64,000 bases of DNA, from contig FOCC01000006.1 of the NCBI GenBank assembly GCA_900110005.1, positions 62,001 to 126,000 of the forward strand. The letters run 5' to 3'. This document shows positions 1 to 8,484 of the stretch, in pieces (within the stretch, counting starts at the first letter, position 1; the number at the start of each line of letters is the position of its first letter). The stretch is from Ligilactobacillus sp. WC1T17. GTDB taxonomy: Bacteria; Bacillota; Bacilli; Lactobacillales; Lactobacillaceae. A model generated the notes under the pieces. That model made no database searches. It worked only from the letters and a program-made list of their open reading frames with translations, and was not told where the DNA came from. The position numbers and the translations under genes are program-made.

Positions 1-620
1 GCAACTTTGCCTTCAACAACATCGCCAACAGCAAGCTTAGCAAGAACTTCTTGCTTCTTAGCTTCACGTTCAGCCTTAACGATTTCTTTGTGTGAAAGAA
101 TCAAGCGGTTATCACTTGGTTCGATTTCAACAATTTTAAGTTCAAGTTCTTGACCCTTGTATTGGTTAAGGTCTTCAACAAAACGATCAGAGACCATGGA
201 AGCAGGAATGAATCCACGAACGCCGGCATCAACAACTAAGCCACCTTTTACAACTTGTGTTACAGGAGCCTTGATTGTTTCACCTGCTTCAAATTTCTTT
301 TCGATGTCGTCCCAAACTTTACGAGCAGCTAAGCGGCGTTGTGACAGCAAGAAGCTGCCGCCTTCCTTATCTGAACCAATTTTTGAAATAACAACGAGGT
401 CAAGTGTGTCCCCAACCTTAATTGCATCTTTAACATCATCAGCTTTAACAGTTAATTCACGTGCAGGTACAACACCTTCAACACCAGTGCCTTCAATACC
501 TACAATAACTTGCTTTTGATCATCAAATGCTAATACCTCACCTTTAACAACATCGCCGACATTAACAGTCTTAACGCTGTTTAAGGCTTCTAATAAATCC
601 TTATTTTCTGATTCACTCAT
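1..620 (-). CDS. rpsA: 30S ribosomal protein S1 (N-terminal part, cut by window edge)
   Basis: Partial: translation runs from an ATG at 620 to the left edge without a stop. The start has a strong ribosome binding site (GGAGG, about 7 bases upstream). The product begins MSESENKDLLEALNSV and contains successive S1 RNA-binding domains; the first covers roughly residues 20-90 and the second has the GLVVDAGVRGFIPAS core typical of S1. In firmicutes this S1/YpfD protein binds mRNA and the 30S subunit. It lies downstream of cmk, an arrangement conserved in many bacteria. A candidate promoter lies in the cmk-rpsA gap. Confidence 0.95.
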   Translation of the reverse strand, partial: MSESENKDLLEALNSVKTVNVGDVVKGEVLAFDDQKQVIVGIEGTGVEGVVPARELTVKADDVKDAIKVGDTLDLVVISKIGSDKEGGSFLLSQRRLAARKVWDDIEKKFEAGETIKAPVTQVVKGGLVVDAGVRGFIPASMVSDRFVEDLNQYKGQELELKIVEIEPSDNRLILSHKEIVKAEREAKKQEVLAKLAVGDVVEGKV

Positions 621-656
621 GGACCATGTCCTCCTTAACGACTAACTCTATTTATC

Positions 657-685
657 ATTTTAACTGATTTACTTAAAAAATTCCA
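657..685 (-). promoter_or_regulatory. candidate sigma-A promoter for rpsA
   Basis: On the minus strand a -10 TAAAAT (657-662) lies 17 bases from a weak -35 TGGAAT (680-685), between the cmk stop and the rpsA start. The -10 is good and the -35 poor, so rpsA may also be read through from cmk. Confidence 0.45.
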
Positions 686-696
686 GCATTTACGTA

Positions 697-1365
697 TTAT
701 TTCTGAACTTTTTCAACAATTTCCATAATTTTGTTAACAACTTCGTCAATACTTAGCGAAGTTGTATCAACAAGCACTGCATCTTTGGCTTGGGTTAACG
801 GTGAAATCTTACGGTGCGAATCTTTATAATCACGTGCTTCGATTTCTTGTTCTAAAACATCTAAAGGTGTATCAATCCCTTTGAGTTGATTTTCCTTAAA
901 ACGTCTTACTGCTCTTTCATGCACACTCGCCACCAAAAAAATTTTGACTTGAGCATGTGGCAAAACGGTCGTGCCAATATCGCGTCCATCCATAACAATT
1001 CCGCCAGCTTCAGCAATTTCACGCTGCCGCTTGGTTAAAATTTCACGTACACTAGGTTGTGCTGAAACAGCAGAAACGTTATTGGTAATTTCCGGTGTTC
1101 TGATAGTCTTGGTAACATCCACTTCATTTGCAAAAACTTTTTGCTCTGGTTCAGCCGGCACGAAGCGAATTTCAGCTTCTGACAGCAGCTTTTTTAAAGC
1201 AGCGTCATCATCATAGGCAATTTGGTTTTTTCGTGCTAAAAAAGTAGCCGCCCGATACATAGCACCAGTATCGCAATAAATATAACCAAGTTTTTTGGCA
1301 ACCAGCTTAGCAACCGTACTTTTACCAGCAGATGCCGGCCCATCAATAGCAATTTGTAATTTCAT
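697..1365 (-). CDS. cmk: cytidylate kinase
   Basis: Phosphorylates CMP and dCMP using ATP in the cytoplasm, feeding pyrimidine nucleotide pools. The 222-residue length is normal for the family. The N-terminus carries the P-loop ([13 protein letters not shown], residues 8-20), followed by the CDTGAMYRA substrate motif near residue 31 and the [13 protein letters not shown] motif near residue 126, all diagnostic of Cmk. It starts at ATG 1365, 14 bases after the LysM gene, and is followed by rpsA; the cmk-rpsA pair is conserved across bacteria. Confidence 0.97.
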   Translation of the reverse strand: MKLQIAIDGPASAGKSTVAKLVAKKLGYIYCDTGAMYRAATFLARKNQIAYDDDAALKKLLSEAEIRFVPAEPEQKVFANEVDVTKTIRTPEITNNVSAVSAQPSVREILTKRQREIAEAGGIVMDGRDIGTTVLPHAQVKIFLVASVHERAVRRFKENQLKGIDTPLDVLEQEIEARDYKDSHRKISPLTQAKDAVLVDTTSLSIDEVVNKIMEIVEKVQK

Positions 1366-1379
1366 TTTCCTACCCCTAA

Positions 1380-1952
1380 TTATTTAACTCTAATCTGTTG
1401 TCCTGGTGTCAGCGTAGAATTAGCTGATAAACCCGGATTAAGCTCTAGCAATTGGTCAACTGTCAAACCATTATTAACTGCCACCCGATATAACCCCTGC
1501 CCACTAGCAACGGTTACATATTGTCCACTAGATGAACTTGAACTTGAGCTTGAACTAGATGAAACTGAACTGCTAGAATCACTTTGACTCGTTTGGGTAC
1601 TGCTTGAACTTGTCGAACTAGAACTTGTCGAACTAGAACTTGCTGTTTTAGCTGATGTTTTCTTCTTAGACGATTTCACCGAATAATTCTTTTTTTCTGA
1701 GCTAGATGAAACAACTTCTATTTGATCATCATTATTAGTAGGCTGATTAGATCGTGCTACTGACACAAAATAACCGATAATCGTACCAACAATAATAACG
1801 AAAAAGACAATTAATAAAATAGCTGAACTTCTTTTATCATGCTGGCTTCTTTGCTTCGCTGCCCGTCGTGAATATACACCATTTTCATCGGTTTCATCTT
1901 CAAATTTATTTTCCCAAGGCTTTTTTTCGTGTCCACCATCTTGGCTTTTCAT
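1380..1952 (-). CDS. LysM-domain membrane-anchored protein (YpbE-like)
   Basis: A 190-residue bitopic protein. Residues 1-42 are a charged cytoplasmic tail, 43-65 a single membrane helix, 102-142 an almost pure serine/threonine linker, and 145-190 one LysM domain ([18 protein letters not shown] ... LNPG ... LTPGQQIRV). LysM domains bind peptidoglycan, so the protein probably ties the membrane to the wall; no enzymatic domain is present. The start has a strong AGGAGG site. In Bacillus subtilis a LysM protein (YpbE) also lies next to recS/ypbB, which supports orthology. The linker DNA contains a short 15-bp tandem repeat. The physiological role is unknown. Confidence 0.85.
   Translation of the reverse strand: MKSQDGGHEKKPWENKFEDETDENGVYSRRAAKQRSQHDKRSSAILLIVFFVIIVGTIIGYFVSVARSNQPTNNDDQIEVVSSSSEKKNYSVKSSKKKTSAKTASSSSTSSSSTSSSSTQTSQSDSSSSVSSSSSSSSSSSSGQYVTVASGQGLYRVAVNNGLTVDQLLELNPGLSANSTLTPGQQIRVK
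1606..1642. repeat. 15-bp tandem repeat in serine-rich linker
   Basis: Two perfect adjacent copies of a 15-base unit (1609-1623 and 1624-1638, CTTGTCGAACTAGAA on the plus strand), with partial flanking copies, encode repeated S-T-S-S-S units of the LysM protein linker. The unit is a multiple of three, so copy-number change would keep the frame and only alter linker length. Confidence 0.8.
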
Positions 1953-2027
1953 AATTAAACCTCCTCGACCAGTATCAATAAATATGATAGCATAATTATT
2001 TCAATCATGAATAGGAAAAATTCATAA

Positions 2028-3467
2028 TTATTGATTGAATAATTTTTTTAAAACGGATTGATAATCTTCAAAAGTTGCCCGCTTGGCCAAAGCAACTTTT
2101 TTTTGCCCCAATTGTGATAAAGATACGGTCTCATTTTGCGGACTGCAGCAATTTGCTTGTTCTGGCAACTGGTCGCCAAAATATTGGGCAATTTTTTTTC
2201 TTAAGCAATTCGACCCAAGGTAACTTTTTATCTCATCTAAAGCTTGTTTGCGCTCTACCAGACGTTCTTTTATCAACCTTTCAACCTGTGCTTGAGTAAA
2301 ACCCAGCTGTTGGTATCTTGCCAACAGGTCAAACGGCGGATTTTCCTGCAAAATTTGCCGCAACACCTTATTTTGTTTAAAAAAATAAGTAATTTCTTGT
2401 AACTTGGGAAAAGTTTTTTCCAGCAAATATTTTTGCAAATCCAAATCACTATCCTGATATAAAATAATAGCCGCTCCTTTTTGACCATCACGACTACAGC
2501 GTCCATATTCTTGCACATAATCTTCCAAACTGCTTGGCAGGTGGTAATGAATAATATAACGAATATTTTGCTTATTGATTCCCATTCCAAAAGCACTGGT
2601 TGCACAGATGATATCTAATTCATCGCGTAAAAATTGCTCTAAAACAGCAAAACGATCCTCATTGGCCATTCCTGCATGATAAACGGCCGACTTAAGATCA
2701 CTTTTTTGTAAAATAAGCTGATTTATTTCTTCAGCTTTTTTTTTGCTCGAAAAATAAATCAGTCCTGGACCCTGTAAATTAGTTGTCAATTCCAAGAGGC
2801 GCGCGTTTTTTTGCGCTTCATCACTTACTTCTTCAACATCTAAAAAAATATTAGCCCGGTTGACAGCAAAGCGCACCACTTTGGTTTGGGCGTCAAAAAA
2901 TAGGATCTGCTTGATTTGCATTTCGACTTTTAAAGTGGCCGTAGCGGTTAAAGCCAGCGTGAGCGGATTAGCTAATCTTTGTCTGATTTTGCCTAAATCT
3001 AAATAATCTGGTCTAAAATCAGGTCCCCACGTCGAAATGCAATGGGCTTCATCAACCACAAATAAACCTAAGTCAAGTTTTTGCAAAGCTGCTAAAACAG
3101 CCGGATTTTTGAGCAATTCAGGCGAAACATAAATAAAGCGGAAAAATTTAAGCTTTGCCAAAATTTCCCGGCGCTGTGCAAAAGTTAAATTTGAATTTAA
3201 GGCAATCGCCTTTTTTTCGCCCCTTAAATAGAGATTGGCCACCTGATCTTGCATTAATGAAATTAAAGGCGACACGATCACTACCGTTTTTTTAACAAGG
3301 TAGCCATATAACTGGTAACATAAGGACTTGCCAACACCGGTGGGCAAAATACCCAAAACATTTTTTTGTGCTAATAAAGCTTCTAAAATTTCTTTTTGCC
3401 CAGGTTTAAAGTGTTGATACCCAAAATATTTCATTAAAGCAGCATTTAAATCAATAGTCTGTACCAT
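2028..3467 (-). CDS. recS: RecQ-family ATP-dependent DNA helicase, short RecS type
   Basis: A 3'-5' superfamily 2 DNA helicase of 479 residues, shorter than classical RecQ (about 600) because it stops soon after the RecQ zinc region and has no HRDC domain. Visible motifs are GVGKSLCYQ (motif I, about residue 44), DEAHCISTWG (motif II/aromatic loop), LTATAT (motif III) and the QEYGRCSRDGQKG motif VI region. The zinc-binding region looks reduced (one Cys, then a CC pair). It overlaps the preceding gene by 17 bases. The same gene pair, ypbB-recS, occurs in Bacillus subtilis, so the RecS name rests on length and neighbours; annotation pipelines would usually call it RecQ. Confidence 0.85.
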   Translation of the reverse strand: MVQTIDLNAALMKYFGYQHFKPGQKEILEALLAQKNVLGILPTGVGKSLCYQLYGYLVKKTVVIVSPLISLMQDQVANLYLRGEKKAIALNSNLTFAQRREILAKLKFFRFIYVSPELLKNPAVLAALQKLDLGLFVVDEAHCISTWGPDFRPDYLDLGKIRQRLANPLTLALTATATLKVEMQIKQILFFDAQTKVVRFAVNRANIFLDVEEVSDEAQKNARLLELTTNLQGPGLIYFSSKKKAEEINQLILQKSDLKSAVYHAGMANEDRFAVLEQFLRDELDIICATSAFGMGINKQNIRYIIHYHLPSSLEDYVQEYGRCSRDGQKGAAIILYQDSDLDLQKYLLEKTFPKLQEITYFFKQNKVLRQILQENPPFDLLARYQQLGFTQAQVERLIKERLVERKQALDEIKSYLGSNCLRKKIAQYFGDQLPEQANCCSPQNETVSLSQLGQKKVALAKRATFEDYQSVLKKLFNQ

Positions 3468-4494
3468 AAATTTTAATCCTCATAATCTGTACTAAGCGAT
3501 ATTTATAAAAAGGAAGCTTAAAATCTGCTAAAGCGTGAAAATTCCACGTTAACGTCTTTTGACCTTGAAAAACTTTTTCAATTAATTTGATTTCATCTTC
3601 TAAAAGAAAGGCTTGATAAGGAAAATCATCTAAAATCATCGCACAATTTAAAATATGTTCAATAACCGTTGACAATTTAAGCCGTCTTACTTGTGCAACT
3701 TTGGGTAAATCATAGCCATTTTGAAAGAGTTGGTAGCTTTTAAGGGCACTTTTAGTCAATAATCCTTCGCCTAATTGGCTTTTAAATAAAGTGCCAAAAG
3801 TTGGATCATGTTTAATGCTAAAAAAAATAAAACGTGCGGTTAAGTCGCGTAAAATCAAGGCCACATCACTGATATCCAACTGATGCATTTGCGCTAATTG
3901 GCTAGTCGTAAAGCCTGATTCATGGTATCCGGCAAAATTTTGCGCAAAAATCACCGCTTCAGTTGTGTCTTCTTGGGATAAAAACTGTTCCAAATCCTCA
4001 GCCAAATGATCCAAGCCTTGACCATTGGTTTGCTGATACCACCGTTTAAAAAGCTGTAAAATATCATAATTCAGCGTAAGGGGCTGATATTTGGCCTGCT
4101 GATAACTTTTTTCAGAAGCAACCTGAATACATAAATGTAGTAAAGTCGTCAAGCGCCGGTAATTAAAAAATGAAAATAGCTCTGGGTTTTGCAAAGTTTT
4201 ATGTTCAGCTAAATACCTTGCTTTCATATCAGCACCTTTTGGGGTTAAAACATAGGTATTTTTGGCAACCTGCTTTAACCAGCCCTTTTTGTGTGCTAAA
4301 GATGCCACTAATTCAACTTTTTGGCCCAATTCAGGATCCGTATTGGTTTCGGTCAGTAATCCATAGCACATTCCCCAAAACATTGACGACATGGTCAAAT
4401 GATTACCTAAAATCTGCCGAATCACAGCCGTACGATGCGCTTGTTTTTCATCAAAATACAGCAAAATCCGCGCAATTACCAAATTTTCAGCCAT
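3451..4494 (-). CDS. helix-turn-helix protein, YpbB-like
   Basis: A 347-residue protein of the YpbB type, found beside recS/recQ in firmicutes and annotated as helix-turn-helix domain-containing. The C-terminal third (KSALKSYQLFQNGYDLPKVA, about residues 258-277, then VRRLKLSTVIEHIL) resembles the helix-turn-helix module seen at RecQ C-termini, which suggests it provides in trans a domain the short helicase lacks; that is inference. I chose the ATG at 4494 because a GGGGGTG site lies 6 bases upstream; an in-frame ATG at 4518 lacks one. The gene overlaps recS by 17 bases, so they are likely translationally coupled. No biochemical role is established that I can name. Confidence 0.72.
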   Translation of the reverse strand: MAENLVIARILLYFDEKQAHRTAVIRQILGNHLTMSSMFWGMCYGLLTETNTDPELGQKVELVASLAHKKGWLKQVAKNTYVLTPKGADMKARYLAEHKTLQNPELFSFFNYRRLTTLLHLCIQVASEKSYQQAKYQPLTLNYDILQLFKRWYQQTNGQGLDHLAEDLEQFLSQEDTTEAVIFAQNFAGYHESGFTTSQLAQMHQLDISDVALILRDLTARFIFFSIKHDPTFGTLFKSQLGEGLLTKSALKSYQLFQNGYDLPKVAQVRRLKLSTVIEHILNCAMILDDFPYQAFLLEDEIKLIEKVFQGQKTLTWNFHALADFKLPFYKYRLVQIMRIKIYGTDY

Positions 4495-4587
4495 TAATTT
4501 CACCCCCGTATTCTTCATATTATAGCATCAAAAAGCCCTTGATTACATTTGGTAAACGTTTTTTTGTGAAAGTGTAAAATAAAATTC

Positions 4588-4601
4588 TAAGGTATGCCTA
4601 A
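4588..4601 (+). promoter_or_regulatory. possible MntR (DtxR-family) operator upstream of mntH
   Basis: TAAGGTATGCCTAA is an imperfect palindrome (arms TAAGG and CCTAA) resembling DtxR/MntR-type sites built on TTAGG...CCTAA. It ends a few bases before the candidate -35 of mntH, where a metal-responsive repressor would act. No MntR gene is in this window. Confidence 0.4.
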
Positions 4602-4607
4602 AAATAC

Positions 4608-4636
4608 TTTCCATTTCAGTTAACATAGTGTAAAAT
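4608..4636 (+). promoter_or_regulatory. candidate mntH promoter
   Basis: A -35-like TTTCCA (4608-4613) and a -10 TAAAAT (4631-4636) are separated by 17 bases, about 40 bases before the mntH start. The -35 matches the consensus at four of six positions. Confidence 0.45.
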
Positions 4637-4677
4637 ATGGGTGTACTTACAAAATATTATGAAAGGTGGTTTTCATT

Positions 4678-6234
4678 TTGAGTAATGAAACGAAACACAA
4701 AGGCAAGTTAATCCAATATGCCAATGGACCTTCCTTAGAAGAAATTAACGGTACGGTCAAAGTTCCCAAAGGCAAAGGCTTTTGGCGCACACTCTTAGCC
4801 TATTCAGGTCCAGGTGCTTTAGTGGCGGTAGGCTACATGGATCCTGGTAACTGGTCAACTTCAATCACAGGTGGTCAAAACTTCCAATATACCTTAATGT
4901 CAGTTATATTGATGTCAAGTTTGATTGCGATGTTGCTCCAATACATGGCAGCTAAACTTGGTATTGTTACCCGCCTTGATTTGGCACAAGCGATTCGTGC
5001 CCGTACAAGTCGTGCTTTAGGCATTGTCCTGTGGATTTTAACAGAACTTGCAATTATGGCCACTGATATTGCTGAAGTCATCGGGGCTGCGATTGCCCTT
5101 TACTTATTATTCGGCATTCCTTTAATCTATGCCGTCTTTATTACCGTTTTGGATGTCTTTTTACTACTGCTGTTAACCAAAGTTGGCTTTAGAAAGATTG
5201 AAGCTATCGTCGTTGCACTTATCTTAGTTATCTTGTTTGTCTTCATTTACGAAGTGGCTTTATCCAGACCTGACTGGGCAGCTGTTTTCCAAGGCTTTAT
5301 TCCAAGCTCTAAGACATTTGCTTCCAGTCCTGAAGTTGACGGTATGACTCCAATTCAAGGGGCTTTAGGTATTATCGGTGCTACCGTTATGCCACACAAC
5401 CTTTACCTGCACTCGGCGATTTCACAAACACGTGCTATCAATCATGACGATGAAGACGAAGTTGCTAATGCTGTTCGCTTTACAGCTTGGGACTCAACCA
5501 TTCAATTAACAGCTGCTTTCCTTGTTAACTGCTTGCTGTTGATTATGGGGGTTGCCGTTTTTAAAACCGGTGCCGTCAAAGATCCTTCCTTCTTTGGTTT
5601 ATACCAAGCATTATCTGACACTTCCACTTTAAGCAATGGTTTGTTAATTTCAGTTGCTAAATCAGGTGTTTTATCGGTCTTATTTGCCGTTGCCTTACTA
5701 GCTTCAGGTCAAAATTCAACCATTACCGCTACTTTAACCGGTCAAGTTATCATGGAAGGCTTTGTTCATATGAAAATGCCGCTTTGGGCCCGTCGTTTAA
5801 TCACCCGCTTAATTTCTGTGGTTCCTGTTTTAGTTTGCGTGTCATTTACAGCTAACCAAAGTGAAATTGAACAGCACGAAGCCTTAAATACCTTGATGAA
5901 TAATTCGCAAGTATTCTTAGCTTTGGCTTTGCCATTTTCAATGTTGCCTTTACTCATTATGACCAATAGTAAAAATGCCATGGGTGATCGTTTCGCTAAC
6001 AAATTGTGGGCTAAAACTTTAGGTTGGATTTCCGTTATCGCCTTGACTTTCTTGAACCTGAAAGGCTTGCCCGCTTCAATCGCTGATTTTTACGGCAATC
6101 ACCCAACCGCTAGTCAATTAGCTACTGCTCACGGAATTGCTTACGCTGCAATTGTTGTAATCCTCGCCCTCTTAATTTGGACGATTGTTGATCTGTACCG
6201 TGGTGATAAAAAATTAGCTCAAAAACAAGCTTAA
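4678..6234 (+). CDS. mntH: Nramp-family divalent metal (Mn2+/Fe2+) : H+ symporter
   Basis: A polytopic membrane protein of 518 residues with about 11 hydrophobic segments that imports manganese or iron with protons. It has the Nramp signatures: DPGNW in the first membrane segment (GYMDPGNWSTSITGG), which supplies metal-ligand Asp and Asn, and MPHNLYLHS in the sixth segment, whose Met is a metal ligand. The start is taken as TTG 4678 because an AAAGGTGG site lies 8 bases upstream; a GTG at 4666 lies inside that site. It stands alone, divergent from the ypbB-recS pair and convergent with ribU. Manganese uptake matters for lactobacilli, which rely on Mn for oxidative defence. Confidence 0.95.
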   Translation: MSNETKHKGKLIQYANGPSLEEINGTVKVPKGKGFWRTLLAYSGPGALVAVGYMDPGNWSTSITGGQNFQYTLMSVILMSSLIAMLLQYMAAKLGIVTRLDLAQAIRARTSRALGIVLWILTELAIMATDIAEVIGAAIALYLLFGIPLIYAVFITVLDVFLLLLLTKVGFRKIEAIVVALILVILFVFIYEVALSRPDWAAVFQGFIPSSKTFASSPEVDGMTPIQGALGIIGATVMPHNLYLHSAISQTRAINHDDEDEVANAVRFTAWDSTIQLTAAFLVNCLLLIMGVAVFKTGAVKDPSFFGLYQALSDTSTLSNGLLISVAKSGVLSVLFAVALLASGQNSTITATLTGQVIMEGFVHMKMPLWARRLITRLISVVPVLVCVSFTANQSEIEQHEALNTLMNNSQVFLALALPFSMLPLLIMTNSKNAMGDRFANKLWAKTLGWISVIALTFLNLKGLPASIADFYGNHPTASQLATAHGIAYAAIVVILALLIWTIVDLYRGDKKLAQKQA

Positions 6235-6242
6235 TTCATGAT

Positions 6243-6278
6243 AAAAAAACTTCCAAACATGGGTTTGGAAGTTTTTTT
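6243..6278. terminator. bidirectional terminator between mntH and ribU
   Basis: Perfect hairpin with arms 6243-6258 and 6263-6278 around a 4-base loop, including A and T runs at both ends. It can stop mntH transcription on the plus strand and ribU transcription on the minus strand. Confidence 0.9.
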
Positions 6279-6297
6279 ATATCTTAATTTTACTTGA

Positions 6298-6873
6298 TTA
6301 ATTAAATTTTACTGTCTGTACACTAATCCAGTTTCTTAAGTGTACATAAACGAGGGCAAATATCCCACCGACAATTGCTCCTTCAATCAGGTTAAAGGGA
6401 ACAACTCCGTATAAAACCATCTTAGCTAAAGGCATCCCTAATTTCATCCCTAAAAGGTTCATATATAAAGGAATTGTCACGAAATAATTCGTCAAAGAAA
6501 GCACTAGAGTTAAAGTTACAGTTCCGCAAACAACAGCTAATAAAACATTTTTCAACTGAAAAGCCTTGTCCTTCATCACAAAATACAACGGATAACACAA
6601 GGACATCGAAGCCAAAAAGCTGAGTGAAACACCGATTAAATTCGGCAAATTAGCCCCTGAAACTACAAAATAAATGATAGATCTAATTAAAGCAATTTCT
6701 AAGCCACCAAAAGGTCCCAAAACAAATAATCCCAATAAAATAGGCAAATCAGAAAAATCTAATTTCATAAAGGGAACAATGGGAATAATTACAAATGAAA
6801 AGAACATTAACAGGTAAGAGATAGCTGCTAAACAAGCAATAACAGCTCCGCGCCGAACAGATTTGTTGTACAT
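6298..6873 (-). CDS. ribU: riboflavin ECF transporter substrate-binding subunit
   Basis: A 191-residue hydrophobic protein with about six membrane segments, the S component that captures riboflavin and works with the shared energy-coupling module EcfA/A'/T, which is not in this window. The N-terminal KSVRRGAVIACLAAISYLL and the IPIVPFMKLDFSDLPILLG region are typical of RibU. The ATG at 6873 follows an AGGAGG site; an in-frame extension to 6942 would run into the riboswitch terminator and is rejected. Expression should fall when cellular FMN is high, because an FMN riboswitch precedes it. Confidence 0.93.
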   Translation of the reverse strand: MYNKSVRRGAVIACLAAISYLLMFFSFVIIPIVPFMKLDFSDLPILLGLFVLGPFGGLEIALIRSIIYFVVSGANLPNLIGVSLSFLASMSLCYPLYFVMKDKAFQLKNVLLAVVCGTVTLTLVLSLTNYFVTIPLYMNLLGMKLGMPLAKMVLYGVVPFNLIEGAIVGGIFALVYVHLRNWISVQTVKFN

Positions 6874-6914
6874 ATAAAATTCCTCCTCTGTTAACCTCAA
6901 AACATAATAAAGCC

Positions 6915-6950
6915 AAAAAAGACTCTGCAACCTCAAGGCCACAGAGTCTT
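6915..6950 (-). terminator. riboswitch-controlled intrinsic terminator
   Basis: Nine-base perfect stem (6919-6927 with 6942-6950), followed on the minus strand by a T run (6915-6920), between the FMN aptamer and the ribU start. This is the expression platform: bound FMN should favour the hairpin. Confidence 0.85.
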
Positions 6951-6978
6951 ATGTTTATTTACATACATAAAAAAGCTC

Positions 6979-7090
6979 TATCTTCTTTCATCCAGACTAT
7001 ACTGTCGGTACCGGAATTACACCGATTCGGTCTCTAATGAGAGTCGCGGACTTTAACCGCCGGTCGGGATTTACACCCTGCCCTGAAGAT
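6979..7090 (-). promoter_or_regulatory. FMN riboswitch (RFN element)
   Basis: On the minus strand the sequence contains the conserved RFN blocks: TCTTCAGGGCAGGGTG at the 5' end, AATCCCGACCGGCGG in the centre and CCGACAGTATAGTCTGGATG at the 3' end, closed by the pairing of ATCTTC with GAAGAT. It binds FMN and here regulates ribU through the terminator just downstream. Confidence 0.96.
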
Positions 7091-7114
7091 TAACATAATA
7101 TTTTATTTATAGAT

Positions 7115-7143
7115 AATTTAACACTAAAAAGAAGTCCTGTCAA
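7115..7143 (-). promoter_or_regulatory. promoter of the riboswitch-ribU transcript
   Basis: Consensus -35 TTGACA (7138-7143), 17-base spacer and -10 TAAATT (7115-7120) on the minus strand. The -35 abuts the rluB stop codon, so ribU is a separate unit from the rluB-scpBA operon. Confidence 0.8.
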
Positions 7144-7887
7144 CTATTTACGCTTAGCATTCTGCCGTGCATGTTCATAAAGCATTTTAACTTCATCGCG
7201 GCTCAATTCTCTAAATTGGCCTGAAACTAACCCGTCTAAGGTCAAAAAATCATAACTTTCCCTTTTTAACTTCTTAACCGGATGTCCAATGGCCTCAAAC
7301 ATATTCTTAACTTGATGGTTGCGGCCTTCATGAATTGTCAGTGAAACAATTGAGCTGTTTTTAGCACGATCACTCGAAATAATTTGGGCCTTGGCTCTAG
7401 CACTGAAGTGACCGTCCTTCATTTTCACACCCTTGCGCAAATGCTTTAAGTCATCATTTTGCACTAAGCCTTCTACCTTCGCTACATATGTTTTATTCAC
7501 CTTATAGCGCGGATGCATTAAAAGGTTGGCTAATTGGCCATCATTCGTTACCAAAATAATTCCTGAGGTATCATAATCAAGCCGCCCAATCGGATATACC
7601 CGGCGCGCAATATCTTTAAAGTAGTCGGTTACCACTTTACGCCCCTTATCATCTTTTGCCGCACTGATAACGCCACGTGGTTTATAAAATAAGAAATAAA
7701 CCTTGCTTTCCCGTTCTAAAAGACTGCCGTCAACTTCGATAGCATCATCATTGCTAACCTTAGTCCCGAGTTCCTTAACGACGCGGCCGTTGACCTTCAC
7801 ATGTCCTTCTAAAATTAATTTTTCACTAGCACGACGTGATGCAACACCTGCATCTGCCATTGCTTTTTGTAATCTGACTTCAGCCAT
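7144..7887 (-). CDS. rluB: 23S rRNA pseudouridine synthase, RluB type
   Basis: Isomerises a uridine of 23S rRNA to pseudouridine. The 247-residue protein has an N-terminal S4 RNA-binding domain (about residues 1-60, RLQKAMADAGVASRRASEKL) and an RsuA/RluB catalytic domain with the GRLDYDTSGIILVTNDG motif, which holds the catalytic Asp. RluB, rather than RluE/F or RsuA, is inferred from the scpA-scpB-rluB order, which is widespread in firmicutes. It starts at ATG 7887 with a GAGGAAG site, 9 bases after scpB. Confidence 0.93.
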   Translation of the reverse strand: MAEVRLQKAMADAGVASRRASEKLILEGHVKVNGRVVKELGTKVSNDDAIEVDGSLLERESKVYFLFYKPRGVISAAKDDKGRKVVTDYFKDIARRVYPIGRLDYDTSGIILVTNDGQLANLLMHPRYKVNKTYVAKVEGLVQNDDLKHLRKGVKMKDGHFSARAKAQIISSDRAKNSSIVSLTIHEGRNHQVKNMFEAIGHPVKKLKRESYDFLTLDGLVSGQFRELSRDEVKMLYEHARQNAKRK

Positions 7888-7896
7888 TTTCTTCCT

Positions 7897-8484
7897 CTAT
7901 TCTTCTGTTGTCTGTCCGAGCGTTTGACTAAATAATTCCATGAAATTGTCGCTTTGATCTGTCGCTTCTGCGTCATCTTGCGGCAAAGGCGGCAACTCTT
8001 TTAAAGAATTTAGTCCAAAATAATCTAGAAAAGTGTCAGTTGTTTGATATAAAATAGGTCGTCCCGGTGCATCTAATCTGCCAGCCTCACTAATCAATTC
8101 CAACAAAAGCAGCTTTTGAATGACTCCACCTGACTGGACCCCACGAATTTCTTCAATTTGCAATCTCGTAACAGGCTGCTTATACGCAACGATAGCTAAC
8201 GTTTCCAAACTGGCCCCTGAAATTTCAGTCGTGGCCGGTGCTGCAAAATACTCTTTCAGCAGCGGCGCAAAACTCTTTTTGGTGACCAGCCTAAAACGTT
8301 CATTAGCTTCAATAATTTCAACACTGCAGGCATGATCTGCCTGATATTTTTCGTTTAATTTATTAATTTGGGCATATACCGCTGGTTTCAATAAGCCAGT
8401 CAATTGGGCTAACTGGGTTGCGGAAATGCCGTCTGCTCCGCTGACAAAGAGCAAACTTTCAATTTTCGCCTGATTAGACAGCAT
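7897..8484 (-). CDS. scpB: segregation and condensation protein B
   Basis: Accessory winged-helix subunit of the SMC-ScpA-ScpB condensin; dimers bind ScpA and help organise and segregate the origin region. The protein has 195 residues with two winged-helix domains, including the family motif LETLAIVAYKQPVTRLQIEEIRG near the middle. The ATG at 8484 follows an AGGTGG site at 8 bases; an upstream GTG at 8496 lies inside that site. It overlaps scpA by 11 bases, implying coupled translation. The partner smc gene is also in this window (17159-20707). Confidence 0.95.
   Translation of the reverse strand: MLSNQAKIESLLFVSGADGISATQLAQLTGLLKPAVYAQINKLNEKYQADHACSVEIIEANERFRLVTKKSFAPLLKEYFAAPATTEISGASLETLAIVAYKQPVTRLQIEEIRGVQSGGVIQKLLLLELISEAGRLDAPGRPILYQTTDTFLDYFGLNSLKELPPLPQDDAEATDQSDNFMELFSQTLGQTTEE

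Noticed and set aside
157..519. Plus-strand ORF inside rpsA
   Set aside because: Antisense shadow of the S1 coding sequence without ribosome site.
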